NCBI RefSeq assembly: GCF_000303155.1
Contig: NC_018719.1
Location: 1,612,001 to 1,676,000, forward strand
From: Candidatus Nitrososphaera gargensis Ga9.2
Lineage (GTDB): Archaea; Thermoproteota; Nitrososphaeria; Nitrososphaerales; Nitrososphaeraceae
DNA length: 64,000 nt
Reading direction: 5' to 3'
The position numbers were made by a program, and so were the translations under genes. Of this stretch, positions 15,745 to 24,932 are shown one piece after another. The notes under the pieces are model-generated. The model did no database searches, was not told the DNA's origin, and was given only the letters and a program-made list of their open reading frames with translations. Each line of letters begins with the position of its first letter. Position 1 is the first letter of the stretch.

Positions 15745-16470
15745 GTGGTGTCTGCAGAAGAAGATGAGCTGCCAGTTGGCGTGCATGGAGAGCGCGTTAG
15801 CGAGCCAGTAGCAGAGAAACTGAGCAAGCAGGAGCCTCTCTTTGATAGCATTGTCGGCTATGACGATGTGAAAAGGCTCTTCCAGATGTCGCTGTCCTCC
15901 GACAAGCCAGTCCACATCCTGCTGGTTGGGCCGCCAGCGTCTGCCAAGACCCTGTTCATGCTCGAATGCATGAAGCTAGAGCGCTCTTATTTCACCCTTG
16001 GAAGCCACAGCACAAAATCAGGCATGATCGATTACCTATTTGAAAAGAGACCGCGCTACCTCATCGTCGACGAAATAGAGCATATGCCTATGAAGGATCA
16101 GACCGCGCTCCTAAGTCTCATGGAGACTGGAATCGTTTCGGAAACAAAGTTCCAAAAGACGCGCAACACGCAGCTGAAGACGTGGGTATTTGCTACAAGC
16201 AACGGCACTGACAGGATGCTGACCCCACTTTTGTCAAGGTTCGTGGTGCTCCACTTCAAGCAGTACTCCTTTGGCTCGTTTCAAAAAGTATGCATGCACA
16301 TCCTTGGCCGCGAAGGAGTCGCACCAGATATAGCTATCGCCATAGCTGAAGCGGTGTGGATGAGGTTAAAGTCAAAAGATATACGGGACTGCATCAAGAT
16401 TGGGCGGCTGGCAAAGACAAAGCAGGACGTCGAGTGGATAGCCCAGACGCTCAAGACCTACAAGCAATAA
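15745..16470 (+). CDS. AAA+ ATPase, RuvB/MoxR-like
   Basis: A 241-residue AAA+ module. Walker A GPPASAKT is at 62-69, Walker B YLIVDEIEHM has D109-E110, sensor 1 is FATSNG, and LLSRFVVLHF provides an arginine-finger region. A small C-terminal helical lid follows. The single-ATPase architecture and short length resemble RuvB-like or MoxR-like clamp/helicase loaders. The start is GTG at 15745. The flap endonuclease gene follows 42 bases later on the same strand, so a role in replication or repair is inferred from context. Confidence 0.8.
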   Translation: MVSAEEDELPVGVHGERVSEPVAEKLSKQEPLFDSIVGYDDVKRLFQMSLSSDKPVHILLVGPPASAKTLFMLECMKLERSYFTLGSHSTKSGMIDYLFEKRPRYLIVDEIEHMPMKDQTALLSLMETGIVSETKFQKTRNTQLKTWVFATSNGTDRMLTPLLSRFVVLHFKQYSFGSFQKVCMHILGREGVAPDIAIAIAEAVWMRLKSKDIRDCIKIGRLAKTKQDVEWIAQTLKTYKQ

Positions 16471-16512
16471 TAATAAGCAAGAGTTAAAAGTTTTTGTGGT
16501 GCCACCTATAGC

Positions 16513-17538
16513 GTGGGCCTAGACCTCAAGCCTCTCGTCACGCCCGCCTCGCTAAAGCTGCCAGAGCTTACAGGCAAGGTGGTTGCAATTGACGCCTACA
16601 ATACGATATACCAGTTCCTCAGCATTATCAGGGGGCCGACTGGCGAGCCACTGGCAAACAGCAAGGGCGAGATAACCAGCCACCTGAGCGGCCTTTTCTA
16701 CCGGAATGCCAACCTGCTGGGCGACAACATCAAGCTAGTCTATGTTTTTGACGGCAAGGCAAACGAGCTCAAGATGGCAGAGATACAGAGGAGGAGCCAG
16801 CTAAAGAAAGAGGCGACTGAAAAGTACCAGCTGGCTGTAGAAGAGGGCAGGATTGAAGATGCGCGCAAGTACGGCATCCGCACTGCCGTTCTGACCGACA
16901 AGATGGTCGAGGAGTCGAAAAAGCTGCTCTCGTACCTTGGCATTCCCTACATACAGGCACCGTCCGACGGCGAAGCGGCTGCCGCATATCTGACAAGGCG
17001 CGAACTTGCTTTTGCAGCCGCAAGTCAGGATTATGATTCGATACTATTTGGAGCGAAAAAGCTAGTGCGCAATCTGGCAATAAGCGGCAAGCGCAAGGTG
17101 CCAAACCGCAATGTCTACATCGATGTCGAGCCGGAGATATTCGAGCATGATAAAGTGTTGCAAGAGATAGGGCTTACGCACGAACAGCTGATAGATGTCG
17201 GCATACTGATTGGCACCGATTTCAACCCCGGTGGTTTTCCGGGCATCGGGCCCAAGACAGCACTCAAGCTGATAAAGGAGAATGGTAAGCTTGAGAATGT
17301 TGAAAAGATCAAGCACCTGCTTCCCAAGATGCCATACCAGGAAATACGTGACATCTTTCTCAAGCCAGAGGTCCCAAAAGTAGACAGGATAGACTTTGGC
17401 GAGGTCAACCGCGAGAAGGTGCTCGACTTTCTCTGTGTAGATAAGAGCTTCTCAGCAGACAGAGTAAGCAGCACACTGGATAAACTGCAAAAGTCGATAG
17501 CAAACCGCAGTCAGTCCCTTGAGCAGTGGTTCGGCTAG
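16513..17538 (+). CDS. fen: Flap endonuclease 1 (FEN1)
   Basis: Removes 5' flaps during Okazaki-fragment maturation and base-excision repair. The N and I nuclease domains are clear: VVAIDAYNTIYQFL (Asp27), VYVFDGKANELK, PYIQAPSDGEAAAAYL with the metal-binding Glu/Asp pair, ASQDYDSILFG, and the helix-hairpin-helix NPGGFPGIGPKTAL. The C-terminus QSLEQWFG is a PIP box for binding PCNA. Length 341 residues is standard for archaea. GTG start. Confidence 0.95.
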   Translation: MGLDLKPLVTPASLKLPELTGKVVAIDAYNTIYQFLSIIRGPTGEPLANSKGEITSHLSGLFYRNANLLGDNIKLVYVFDGKANELKMAEIQRRSQLKKEATEKYQLAVEEGRIEDARKYGIRTAVLTDKMVEESKKLLSYLGIPYIQAPSDGEAAAAYLTRRELAFAAASQDYDSILFGAKKLVRNLAISGKRKVPNRNVYIDVEPEIFEHDKVLQEIGLTHEQLIDVGILIGTDFNPGGFPGIGPKTALKLIKENGKLENVEKIKHLLPKMPYQEIRDIFLKPEVPKVDRIDFGEVNREKVLDFLCVDKSFSADRVSSTLDKLQKSIANRSQSLEQWFG

Positions 17539-17556
17539 TAGCAGCATATTCGATGC

Positions 17557-17565
17557 TTTTATATA
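17557..17565 (+). promoter_or_regulatory. TATA box of the aquaporin gene
   Basis: TTTTATATA lies 27-35 bases before the TTG at 17592 and after the FEN1 stop. It supports that downstream TTG as the start instead of the ATG at 17553, which the box overlaps. Confidence 0.5.
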
Positions 17566-17591
17566 CAAATCCTAAGGCTAATGGGCATATA

Positions 17592-18311
17592 TTGGTAAAT
17601 CCACGAGCTTGGCTTGCTGAATCGATAGCTACTTTTGCACTTGTGTTCTTTGGCCCTCTTTCGGTGACAATGGCGGCGGTGTTGTTTGGCACAGGGTTGT
17701 CGCTCGAAGGCATCATCATGATCTCGCTTGGCCACGGCGCAGCCATCGGCATCATGATCTATACTTTTGGCCACATCTCTGGCGCGCACATCAATCCTGC
17801 TGTCACGATAGCAATGATGGTAACGAGGAATATCAATATCAAGGACGGCGCGGCATACATTGGCTTTCAGATTATTGGCGCAATAGCCGCGGCGGTTGCC
17901 CACATGGCAATCTTGCCCGAAGCCGGTAAACAGGTGAACTTTGGTACTCAGGGCGGCCCAAGCGAGCTTCTCAATTTCAGCGCGGCTTCTGGCGTCGGAG
18001 TAGAGATAATCCTCACGTTCTTCTTGGTCACTACGATATTCATGGCGGCAGTCCATAGAAAGGCCACTGCAGGTATGGCAGGCATCGCAATCGGTGGCAT
18101 GATATTCCTGCTCCACCTTGTTGGCGTGCCGCTTACAGGCGCTAGCATGAACCCAGCCAGGACCCTCGGTCCGGCAATCGTTTCAGGCTACTGGGACTTT
18201 CACTGGATATACTGGGTCGGCCCAATAGTCGGCGCGATAATCGCTGGCCTGATAATGCAGTACGTCTACGTCAAAAAGGCAGAAAAAGAAGAAAAGAAGA
18301 CGGCAGCCTAG
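17592..18311 (+). CDS. Aquaporin / MIP-family channel
   Basis: Conducts water, glycerol or possibly ammonia across the membrane. Six helices and both half-helices are visible, with the first NPA motif in GHISGAHINPAVT and the second as ASMNPARTLGPA. The Arg after the second NPA is the selectivity-filter arginine. The C-terminal tail is lysine/glutamate-rich. The preferred start (TTG 17592, MVNPRAWLAES) fits the promoter and removes a non-conserved N-terminus. It converges with the Dps-like gene and overlaps it by 4 bases. Confidence 0.9.
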   Translation: MVNPRAWLAESIATFALVFFGPLSVTMAAVLFGTGLSLEGIIMISLGHGAAIGIMIYTFGHISGAHINPAVTIAMMVTRNINIKDGAAYIGFQIIGAIAAAVAHMAILPEAGKQVNFGTQGGPSELLNFSAASGVGVEIILTFFLVTTIFMAAVHRKATAGMAGIAIGGMIFLLHLVGVPLTGASMNPARTLGPAIVSGYWDFHWIYWVGPIVGAIIAGLIMQYVYVKKAEKEEKKTAA

Positions 18312-18886
18312 CCGAGCGCTCGGGAATGTTTTTGTGTATGCGGGCGCTCGCCGGGGAACTTTCTCCTCATGTGCCCTGACGGCCTGCCGTAGAGCAGTTC
18401 CAAGAACCACGACTCGTGCTCGATCTCTTCCTTTAGGATATCCTTTGCAATGTCATAGGTCGCCGGATCTTTGCCTATTGTAAGGTTGCACATCTTATTC
18501 CAGTTCACAATCGCACCCTGCTCTGCAATCAAGCACTTCTTCAAGATCTCTTTTAGGTTTGTGGAAGGCGTCGGCAGCTGCAAAAACGTGCAGCCAGACA
18601 TCCGGACAAACTCTATCGCGTCGTTTGGCAGGCTGCCGCCAAGCTCGTGGATCCTCTGTATGCACGATTCAAAGTGGCTCAGGTCCTCCAGGCGCGCATC
18701 TTCAATGACTCCCTTGGCCCCCTCGCCTTCAAGGCCGGTGCAATGTGTGCGCAGATTGGTAAAATAATAGTATGCTGTAAATTCCACCGACGCGTTGTAT
18801 ATCAACCCATTTAGTATTTCGTCAACGTTAGCACCATTCTGCTTTAGAACGTTCACTCCTACAACATTCGGCTTTTCTTCTGTCAT
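18308..18886 (-). CDS. Dps-like ferritin-fold protein
   Basis: Ferritin-like four-helix proteins of this kind oxidise iron with peroxide and protect DNA. The helices carry ligand candidates: VEFTAYYYFTNLRTHC, DARLEDLSHFESCIQRIHELGG (E-x-x-H pattern) and ILKEEIEHESWFLELL. Two conserved Cys (C81, C105 approximately) in the middle resemble the thiol pair of archaeal Dps-like (DpsL) proteins. The C-terminal tail is basic. Length 192 residues fits. Confidence 0.8.
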   Translation of the reverse strand: MTEEKPNVVGVNVLKQNGANVDEILNGLIYNASVEFTAYYYFTNLRTHCTGLEGEGAKGVIEDARLEDLSHFESCIQRIHELGGSLPNDAIEFVRMSGCTFLQLPTPSTNLKEILKKCLIAEQGAIVNWNKMCNLTIGKDPATYDIAKDILKEEIEHESWFLELLYGRPSGHMRRKFPGERPHTQKHSRALG

Positions 18887-18924
18887 AATGTTCTATGCGT
18901 TTCTTACTGCGCTAATAACTTTTC

Positions 18925-19362
18925 TCAGAGGTCGAGAAGGAATTTTACCGTGGCTTTTCCCTTTTCCTGCCGGATCTCCATCTCGTGGTATGTTACTGCC
19001 TTGATCTCCACCTTGTAGTGGTGCCGGTCAAGGTTCAGTTTTTCACCCTTTGCAATGCCTGTTAGCGAATAGCCATCGCCATTATCATCATGCTGCCGGA
19101 TCTTGACTGAAAACTCGGACATCACGATGCCATCGGCTACAAGCAGGAGCAGGACCTTGTCCAGCCAGTCAAAAAGGAGCGAGTAGAGATCATGTCCTTG
19201 CGCGGTAATCTTGAGATCCTCATTTGGCATGACAGTCTTTAGGTCGACCATAGTATCGTTGAGGCCCTTTGCTGCATTTTCAAAGGCTTCCTCTAGCGTT
19301 TCGCCGTATGCTTCAATGACGGCGTCTGTCATGTGGTCAAGAAAACAGTAGCCGCCTGCCAA
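18925..19362 (-). CDS. Archease
   Basis: A chaperone-like cofactor of the RNA ligase RtcB, which joins tRNA exons after intron removal. The family pattern is present: YCFLDHMTDAVIEAYG, TLEEAFENAAKGL, YSLLFDWLDKVLLLL and the C-terminal YHEMEIRQEKGKATVKFLLDL-like end with the metal-binding Asp. The start is a TTG at 19362. It is divergent from hisS. The intron-containing tRNAs in this window give it clear substrates. Confidence 0.9.
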   Translation of the reverse strand: MAGGYCFLDHMTDAVIEAYGETLEEAFENAAKGLNDTMVDLKTVMPNEDLKITAQGHDLYSLLFDWLDKVLLLLVADGIVMSEFSVKIRQHDDNGDGYSLTGIAKGEKLNLDRHHYKVEIKAVTYHEMEIRQEKGKATVKFLLDL

Positions 19363-19439
19363 TGCTTGCTCTAAGCCAGCAGACTGTTATTATACGTTCA
19401 TCGCAAAATCTAAATGCTAACGCACTGCTGGCTACTGGT

Positions 19440-20732
19440 GTGGTCAAGCTAGAGCTTCCCCGTGGCATGAGGGATCTGGAAGCAGACGAGTTTGCCAACA
19501 TCAGTTATGTCCGGGACAAGTTCTTTGAAACTGCGCGGCTGTTCAATTTCCAGCTTGCAGAGCCGTCGCCCCTTGAAATGCTTGCAACGCTAGAAGCTAA
19601 AAGTGGCGCCGCGATTTCAAACGAAATTTACGCTTTCAAGGACAAGGGAGGCAGGGACGTTGCCCTGCGCTTTGACCTCACTATTGGTCTGACGCGCTAT
19701 GTTGCCTCAAGGCGCGACCTAAAGATGCCGGTCAAGATGGCGGCTTTTGCCGGCGTATGGCGGTATGACGAGCCGCAGGCCGGGCGCTACCGCTACTTCC
19801 ACCAGTGGGATGTTGAAGTGTATGGTCCCTTCAGCCAAGAATCGGACGCTGAAGTGATTGAGTTTGTATCCATATTTTTCAAAAGGCTGGGCCTAAAGGT
19901 TGTGATAGAGGTGAACGACAGGCAACTGATCGAGCAGTACATCAAGACAAAACTTAGAATCACAAACGAAGAGGCCATGCTTGAAATGTTCCGCGCGGTG
20001 GACAAGGTGCCAAAAAAGGGCGCACAGGCAGTCTTGCAAGAATACAAGGACAGGATAGAACCTGCCAAGCTGCAAGCGCTGATAGAGCTTTCCAAAGTAA
20101 AGGGCACTGCCGACGAGGTGGCAGGCAAGGCAGAAGATGTCAGAGGGCTTGAAAGTTGGCAGAAATTTGCCGGCTTGATGGACTCGCTCAAGACAAGGAA
20201 GGTCGAAGAGGCGCGTGTCAACCTTGGCATCGTCCGCGGCCTGGATTATTATTCTGGCGTGGTCTTTGAAGCGTTTGACCCGTCGTCCGATTCTGGCGCG
20301 CTCGTCGGCGGCGGCAGGTACGATAGACTCACCGAGGTGTTTGGCAGAAAAGACATTGGCGCAACTGGCGTCGCAGGAGGAGTGGAGCGGATAGTTATGG
20401 CGCTCCAGAGGCACAGTATACTAAAGCAGCAGGCAAAGGCGCTTGTATACGTGGTGTACGCTTCAGACGATGTCCGAAATAAAGCTGTAGAGATTGCCTC
20501 AGCATTGCGATCGGCCGACATTACTACCGACTATGACATACTTGGCAGGGCCCTTAGAAAGCAGCTGGACGATGCATCGATGAAAGGCGCCGCGCTTGCA
20601 ATCATTGTCGCGTCAAATGAAATCGCGGCCGGCCAAGTTATCGTCAGGTCAATGAGAGATGGAACAGAAAACAAGTACCCGGCAAGCAACCTTGCAGAGA
20701 TGCTTCACAAAATGCTCAGAGCCGGATCATAG
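19440..20732 (+). CDS. hisS: Histidyl-tRNA synthetase
   Basis: Class II synthetase that charges tRNA-His. Motif 1 region LELPRGMRDLE, motif 2 FAGVWRYDEPQAGRYRYFHQ with the ATP-binding Arg, the histidine-binding GIVRGLDYYSGVVFEA and motif 3 GGVERIVMAL are all visible, followed by a C-terminal anticodon-binding domain (YVVYASDDVRNKAVEIA). The GTG at 19440 gives the standard MVKLELPRGMRDL start; an open frame extends further upstream without homology. Length 430 residues is normal. Confidence 0.95.
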   Translation: MVKLELPRGMRDLEADEFANISYVRDKFFETARLFNFQLAEPSPLEMLATLEAKSGAAISNEIYAFKDKGGRDVALRFDLTIGLTRYVASRRDLKMPVKMAAFAGVWRYDEPQAGRYRYFHQWDVEVYGPFSQESDAEVIEFVSIFFKRLGLKVVIEVNDRQLIEQYIKTKLRITNEEAMLEMFRAVDKVPKKGAQAVLQEYKDRIEPAKLQALIELSKVKGTADEVAGKAEDVRGLESWQKFAGLMDSLKTRKVEEARVNLGIVRGLDYYSGVVFEAFDPSSDSGALVGGGRYDRLTEVFGRKDIGATGVAGGVERIVMALQRHSILKQQAKALVYVVYASDDVRNKAVEIASALRSADITTDYDILGRALRKQLDDASMKGAALAIIVASNEIAAGQVIVRSMRDGTENKYPASNLAEMLHKMLRAGS

Positions 20733-21003
20733 CAGCGCTCTTCATCTTGACTATGCCACTTGGCTTTTTTTCATAGACTACTCTGACAACAAGGTCTGGC
20801 GGGTCATAGCTAATGTACAAGTCGCCAGTGCCCAGCATCTGCATGTCATAGTTGATCTCTATTCTGTCCTGTTGTATGCCGTTTTCTGCAAGCCTCTTTT
20901 TCGCCCTGTCTACAAGCTCTTGATCGGACGTGTTGGGAGCCAGAAAGATCCTTGAAGCGCTTGCAAGGTACGGCGACAGGTCGACCATCAGGGTTGTCGC
21001 CAA
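20716..21003 (-). CDS. Hypothetical protein, 95 aa
   Basis: No family recognised. Soluble, with alternating strands and helices (DQELVDRAKKRLAENG; GDLYISYDPPDLVVRVVYE). It converges with hisS and overlaps its end by 17 bases. The membrane-protein gene on the same strand stops 12 bases before it begins in transcription order. Confidence 0.5.
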   Translation of the reverse strand: MATTLMVDLSPYLASASRIFLAPNTSDQELVDRAKKRLAENGIQQDRIEINYDMQMLGTGDLYISYDPPDLVVRVVYEKKPSGIVKMKSAAMIRL

Positions 21004-21015
21004 GCCAAAAGGCTA

Positions 21016-21384
21016 TTAACTTTTGCCCGGGTCTGTGATCCCGACAACTTTGAACCGATACTGGTACCCAAAATTGTCCCGGTACATTCTAGCATAGCTT
21101 TCAGCCGCGTCGTGCGTTGCAAAGGTCTGCCGCACGCCATCTATCGAAACCTGTTCCCCGTACAGGTCTATGATTTCGATGGCATAAGACTTTGGCAGTT
21201 TTTTGGCCTGCTTTAGCAGAAGGAAGACGCTTATTGCAAAAAAGAGTGCTGCAGCCATAAATACTACGGCGAACTCAAAGCCTCGAGTAAACGCCATGAA
21301 AGGAGCGATCAGGTTTTCGTTTAGCCATGAATATGTGAGCCCAAAAGACTGGGCGAATATGGCTAAAACACCCTCTAGCAACAT
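21016..21384 (-). CDS. Hypothetical membrane protein, 122 aa
   Basis: The N-terminal half contains one amphipathic and one strong membrane helix (GFEFAVVFMAAALFFAISVF region, about residues 35-56), followed by a soluble domain of about 60 residues with YGEQVSIDGVRQTFATHDA. No family recognised. Its stop lies 12 bases upstream of the 95-aa gene on the same strand, so the two may form a unit. Confidence 0.55.
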   Translation of the reverse strand: MLLEGVLAIFAQSFGLTYSWLNENLIAPFMAFTRGFEFAVVFMAAALFFAISVFLLLKQAKKLPKSYAIEIIDLYGEQVSIDGVRQTFATHDAAESYARMYRDNFGYQYRFKVVGITDPGKS

Positions 21385-21581
21385 CTACGTTTTAATGCAG
21401 GTTGCAACAAAGATAAGCCTTTTGGTGTCCTGTTTAATACAGATGTTCCACATCAGCATGACTGTGTAAAATCATCATGCAGCGTTATGAAAAGTTAAGC
21501 ATGCGAATTGCAAGCAACAATACGTGAAAGATATTTATGAGAATGATTCGCCCTTCCCAAGTGAAAGGGGTGCTTTAATAA

Positions 21582-23294
21582 TTGGCTGACGTGATCTCTC
21601 ATGATGTTTTGATAATAGGTTCCGGTCTTGCCGGCCTCCGCGCGGCAATCTCTGCGGCTGCTATCGACAAGAAGCTCAGCATTGCGGTCATTTCCAAGGT
21701 TCAGGTCATGCGATCCCACTCGGTGTCTGCAGAAGGTGGGACGGCGGCGGTTCTCTATGAGGAAGAGGGCGATAACCAAGAGTCTCACATCTACGATACA
21801 ATCAAGGGGAGCGACTTTCTTGCAGACCAAGACGTCGCAGAGCGCCTCGTGCAGAACATGCCCTATGAGATCTACCAGATGGACCACTGGGGCATGCCGT
21901 GGTCAAGGCGCAAGGACGGAAGGATTGCCCAGCGTAAGTTCGGCGGGTACTCGTTCCCGCGTGCCACTTTTGCTCAGGATAAGGTAGGGTTCTACCTGAT
22001 GCAGACCCTCTACGATACGTGCCAGAAGTATGACAACATCCACTTTTACAACGAGTGGTTCTGCACCTCGATACTGCATGAGAACAACACGTTCCAAGGC
22101 ATCACTGCAATTGAGTTGAAGACAGGCAACTTTACAGTATTCAAGGCGCCGGCAGGAATAATATGTACCGGAGGGGCTGGCAGGATCTATAGCTTTTCCA
22201 CATACGCGTATTCATCCACGCCAGACGGGTTGGACATGGCGTATCGCGCCGGCCTTGCGCTCAAGGACATGGAATTTGTGCAGTTCCACCCGACAGGCAT
22301 ACTACCCTCAGGCATACTCATAACAGAGGGTGCAAGGGGTGAAGGCGGTTACTTGATAAACAGCAATGGCGAGCGCTTTATGCAGAAATACGCGCCCGGC
22401 AAGCTCGAGCTTGCGCCGAGAGACGTGGTATCCCGCTCCATGATAAAAGAGATTCAAGAAGGCAGAGGGTTCAAGCATGAAACAGGCGTTGATTGCCTAA
22501 AGCTTGACCTGACGCACCTTGGAGCAGAGCGCATAAAGGAGGTGCTTGCAGGCATCCGCGAAATCGGTATCAAATTCTCCGGAATCGACATCATCGACGA
22601 GCCCATAGAAGTGAGGCCAGTGTGCCACTACATGATGGGAGGCATTCATGCCAACGTTGACGGCGCGACAGAGATGGTGGGCCTCTGGGCGGCCGGCGAA
22701 GCCGCGTGCAACAGCACTCATGGCGCAAACAGGCTTGGTGCCAATTCTACATCAGAGTGCATAGTATGGGGAAGGATTACCGGCGAGCTGGCTGCAAAGC
22801 ACGCTCAAGAACGCAAGGCGGGTTCTGTGCAGGAGCAGCAGGTGCTTGATGAGGAAAAGCGCATCTACGACGGGATCTTTCGCGGCAGGGGCGACGTGAA
22901 CCCCTACGAGGTGAGGAAACAGCTGACCGATACGATGGACGCCAAGGCATACGTTTTCAGGAATGAGCAGGGACTGACAGAAGCCTTGAAGAAGACAAGG
23001 GAGCTCAAGGCCGCAATGTGGAAGCATGTTGACGATAAGGCCAAGGAATACAACACCAACTTTGTAAACGTGATGGAGATAGACTCGATGCTTAGGACTG
23101 CCGAAGTGGTGCTTGTAGGAGCACTCAACAGGCGCGAGTCAAGGGGCGCGCACGCCAGGACAGACTACCCCTACCGTGACGACGCCAACTTTTTGAAGCA
23201 TACGCTAGCATACTTTACCGGCAACGGCGGACCCAAGATGACTTGGTATCCGGTGACATTTACGCGCTATGCGCCAGTGGAGAGGAAGTACTGA
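21582..23294 (+). CDS. sdhA: Succinate dehydrogenase flavoprotein subunit
   Basis: Oxidises succinate to fumarate with covalently bound FAD. N-terminal FAD loop IIGSGLAGLRAAI, and MRSHSVSAEGGT places His46 as the flavin-linked histidine. The active-site segments QFHPTGILPSGILITEGARGEGG and HYMMGGIHAN are present, with GLWAAGEAACNSTHGANRLGANS as the second FAD motif. Length 570 residues is typical. TTG start (21582). First gene of an A-C-D-B operon with overlapping or nearly adjacent junctions. Confidence 0.96.
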   Translation: MADVISHDVLIIGSGLAGLRAAISAAAIDKKLSIAVISKVQVMRSHSVSAEGGTAAVLYEEEGDNQESHIYDTIKGSDFLADQDVAERLVQNMPYEIYQMDHWGMPWSRRKDGRIAQRKFGGYSFPRATFAQDKVGFYLMQTLYDTCQKYDNIHFYNEWFCTSILHENNTFQGITAIELKTGNFTVFKAPAGIICTGGAGRIYSFSTYAYSSTPDGLDMAYRAGLALKDMEFVQFHPTGILPSGILITEGARGEGGYLINSNGERFMQKYAPGKLELAPRDVVSRSMIKEIQEGRGFKHETGVDCLKLDLTHLGAERIKEVLAGIREIGIKFSGIDIIDEPIEVRPVCHYMMGGIHANVDGATEMVGLWAAGEAACNSTHGANRLGANSTSECIVWGRITGELAAKHAQERKAGSVQEQQVLDEEKRIYDGIFRGRGDVNPYEVRKQLTDTMDAKAYVFRNEQGLTEALKKTRELKAAMWKHVDDKAKEYNTNFVNVMEIDSMLRTAEVVLVGALNRRESRGAHARTDYPYRDDANFLKHTLAYFTGNGGPKMTWYPVTFTRYAPVERKY

Positions 23295-23734
23295 TGGAAG
23301 TAGCTGATCGCAACAACCGCGAAGGGATGAAGGGATGGCTTAATCCTGGCCGCTACGGATGGGAGCGGGTGTCCTACTGGCTGCAAAGACTGACAGGCGT
23401 CGGGCTTCTTGCGTATTTTGTAGCTCACATCTACGAGACAAGCTCGCTTACACATGGTCCGGACGCGTGGGCTGCAATGCTCGAGCTGACGCAGACCCCG
23501 ATGGGCCACTTGATATTGATACTGGTAATTGGCATGAGCACTTTTCACTCTGCCAACGGCATCAGACTCATATTCACGCACGGTGGCAAAGGGCTTGGCA
23601 AACCTGGCAGGCCGGACTATCCATATGACGCGGTTTCACTCAATTACAGGCAGAAATCGGGCATCTGGATAGCGCTGATACTTGCGGCTGTAGCAATGCT
23701 ATATGGCGCTTCGGTGCTCTTTGGAGGCGAATAG
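23294..23734 (+). CDS. sdhC: Succinate dehydrogenase membrane anchor subunit C
   Basis: A 146-residue three-helix membrane anchor that binds quinone and heme. The ATG at 23294 shares one base with the sdhA stop. SYWLQRLTGVGLLAYFVAHIYETS has the Arg and His expected at the first helix, and MSTFHSANGIRLIF carries a further His at the second. A soluble loop then precedes the final helix (GIWIALILAAVAMLYGASV). Confidence 0.9.
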   Translation: MEVADRNNREGMKGWLNPGRYGWERVSYWLQRLTGVGLLAYFVAHIYETSSLTHGPDAWAAMLELTQTPMGHLILILVIGMSTFHSANGIRLIFTHGGKGLGKPGRPDYPYDAVSLNYRQKSGIWIALILAAVAMLYGASVLFGGE

Positions 23735-23737
23735 AAG

Positions 23738-24094
23738 ATGTCAATGCTTCGTGAAAGCCAGATAATGAAGATACACTACATTACAGGCATCGCCGCGCTT
23801 TTTGTAGTAGCAGTGCACATCATGATGCGCCTGATAATGCCGTATAACATGAGCCTCGAGTACGAGAACGTGATAGCCAACTACCATAACTTGCCGTATG
23901 CCATATTGCTCGAGTCAATATTGGTGCTGATTGCCATCCACGGCTTTAATGGGCTTCGCATAATCCTGCTTGAACTGCGCCAGAGCAAGTCGTGGGAGGA
24001 TGGCGTGACAATACTGACGATAGCTGCAATGATGGCCGTGATAGCGTACGGGACGCGCACTATCATTGTCGCAAATGGGCTGGGGTTTGAATAA
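23738..24094 (+). CDS. sdhD: Succinate dehydrogenase membrane anchor subunit D
   Basis: A short (118-residue) second anchor with three membrane helices: HYITGIAALFVVAVHIMMRL (conserved His in a heme-ligand position), LPYAILLESILVLIAIHGFNGLRI (His-Gly-x-Asn-Gly-x-Arg) and DGVTILTIAAMMAVIAY. It starts 3 bases after sdhC and ends 1 base before the sdhB ATG. Confidence 0.88.
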   Translation: MSMLRESQIMKIHYITGIAALFVVAVHIMMRLIMPYNMSLEYENVIANYHNLPYAILLESILVLIAIHGFNGLRIILLELRQSKSWEDGVTILTIAAMMAVIAYGTRTIIVANGLGFE

Positions 24095-24095
24095 A

Positions 24096-24932
24096 ATGAC
24101 TGAACAGGTAATAGAAAAAATAGAAAAGATGGAGAAAAAACATGAAAAGAAGGAGAAAGAGATTATCAGGAGCTCGGTTGTCCTCAAGGTATATAGGGCG
24201 AACCGGCGCGCCGGCGAATCCGCGCACTATGACAGCATTGAGGTGCCGGTGCAGCGATGGACAACAGTCCTTGATGCGCTGCTGTACGCCAAGGCATACA
24301 AGGATCCAAGCATCGGCATACGCTATTCGTGTAGGATGGCATCCTGCGGCTCGTGCGGCATGAAGATAAACGGGATCCCGCGGCTTGCCTGTTACACCAA
24401 GGTGTCAGAGCTGGAAGGCTCCACTATAACGGTCGAGCCGCTTGCCAACTTTCCACATATACGTGATCTGGTCACAGACTTTTCCCAATTCTTTGCCCAC
24501 CACCGCAGCGTGCAGCCATACATACAAAACGATCAGGCAGATATCAAGGACATGAAAAAGCTGTCAGAGTTCATGCAGAGCCCAGAAGATCTGGACAAGT
24601 TCCTGCAGTTTTCATATTGTATCAAATGCGGCCTGTGCTATTCTGCGTGCCCAACAGTTGCGACTGACACAAAGTTCCCCGGGCCCCAAGCGCTTTCACA
24701 AGCCTATCGCTATTTCATAGACAACAGAGACACTGGAAGCAAGCAGAGGATGAACATCGTTGACGACAGGCACGGCATATGGCGGTGCCACTTTGCCGGC
24801 TCGTGCAGCTCGGTCTGCCCCAAGGGCGTCGACCCGGCGCTTGGCATCCAGCTGTTGAGAGGGCATCTGCTGGGATTCTCAAACAACGAAAAGAAAATAG
24901 CGGATCTGCAGGAAAGGCTGAAAAAAGACTAG
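24096..24932 (+). CDS. sdhB: Succinate dehydrogenase iron-sulfur subunit
   Basis: Carries electrons from FAD to the membrane anchors. All three clusters can be assigned: [2Fe-2S] ligands C79, C84, C87 and C99; [4Fe-4S] ligands C175, C178, C181 (and C185 for the next cluster); and the third set C231, C237, C241 in CHFAGSCSSVC. A lysine/glutamate-rich N-terminal extension of about 24 residues is unusual. ATG 24096 is preferred to an upstream ATG inside sdhD. The stop overlaps the convergent DUF59 gene by 4 bases. Confidence 0.94.
   Translation: MTEQVIEKIEKMEKKHEKKEKEIIRSSVVLKVYRANRRAGESAHYDSIEVPVQRWTTVLDALLYAKAYKDPSIGIRYSCRMASCGSCGMKINGIPRLACYTKVSELEGSTITVEPLANFPHIRDLVTDFSQFFAHHRSVQPYIQNDQADIKDMKKLSEFMQSPEDLDKFLQFSYCIKCGLCYSACPTVATDTKFPGPQALSQAYRYFIDNRDTGSKQRMNIVDDRHGIWRCHFAGSCSSVCPKGVDPALGIQLLRGHLLGFSNNEKKIADLQERLKKD

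Noticed and set aside
17559-18116. 185-residue frame opposite the aquaporin
   Set aside because: No hydrophobic or domain pattern; the NPA motifs prove the plus strand is coding.
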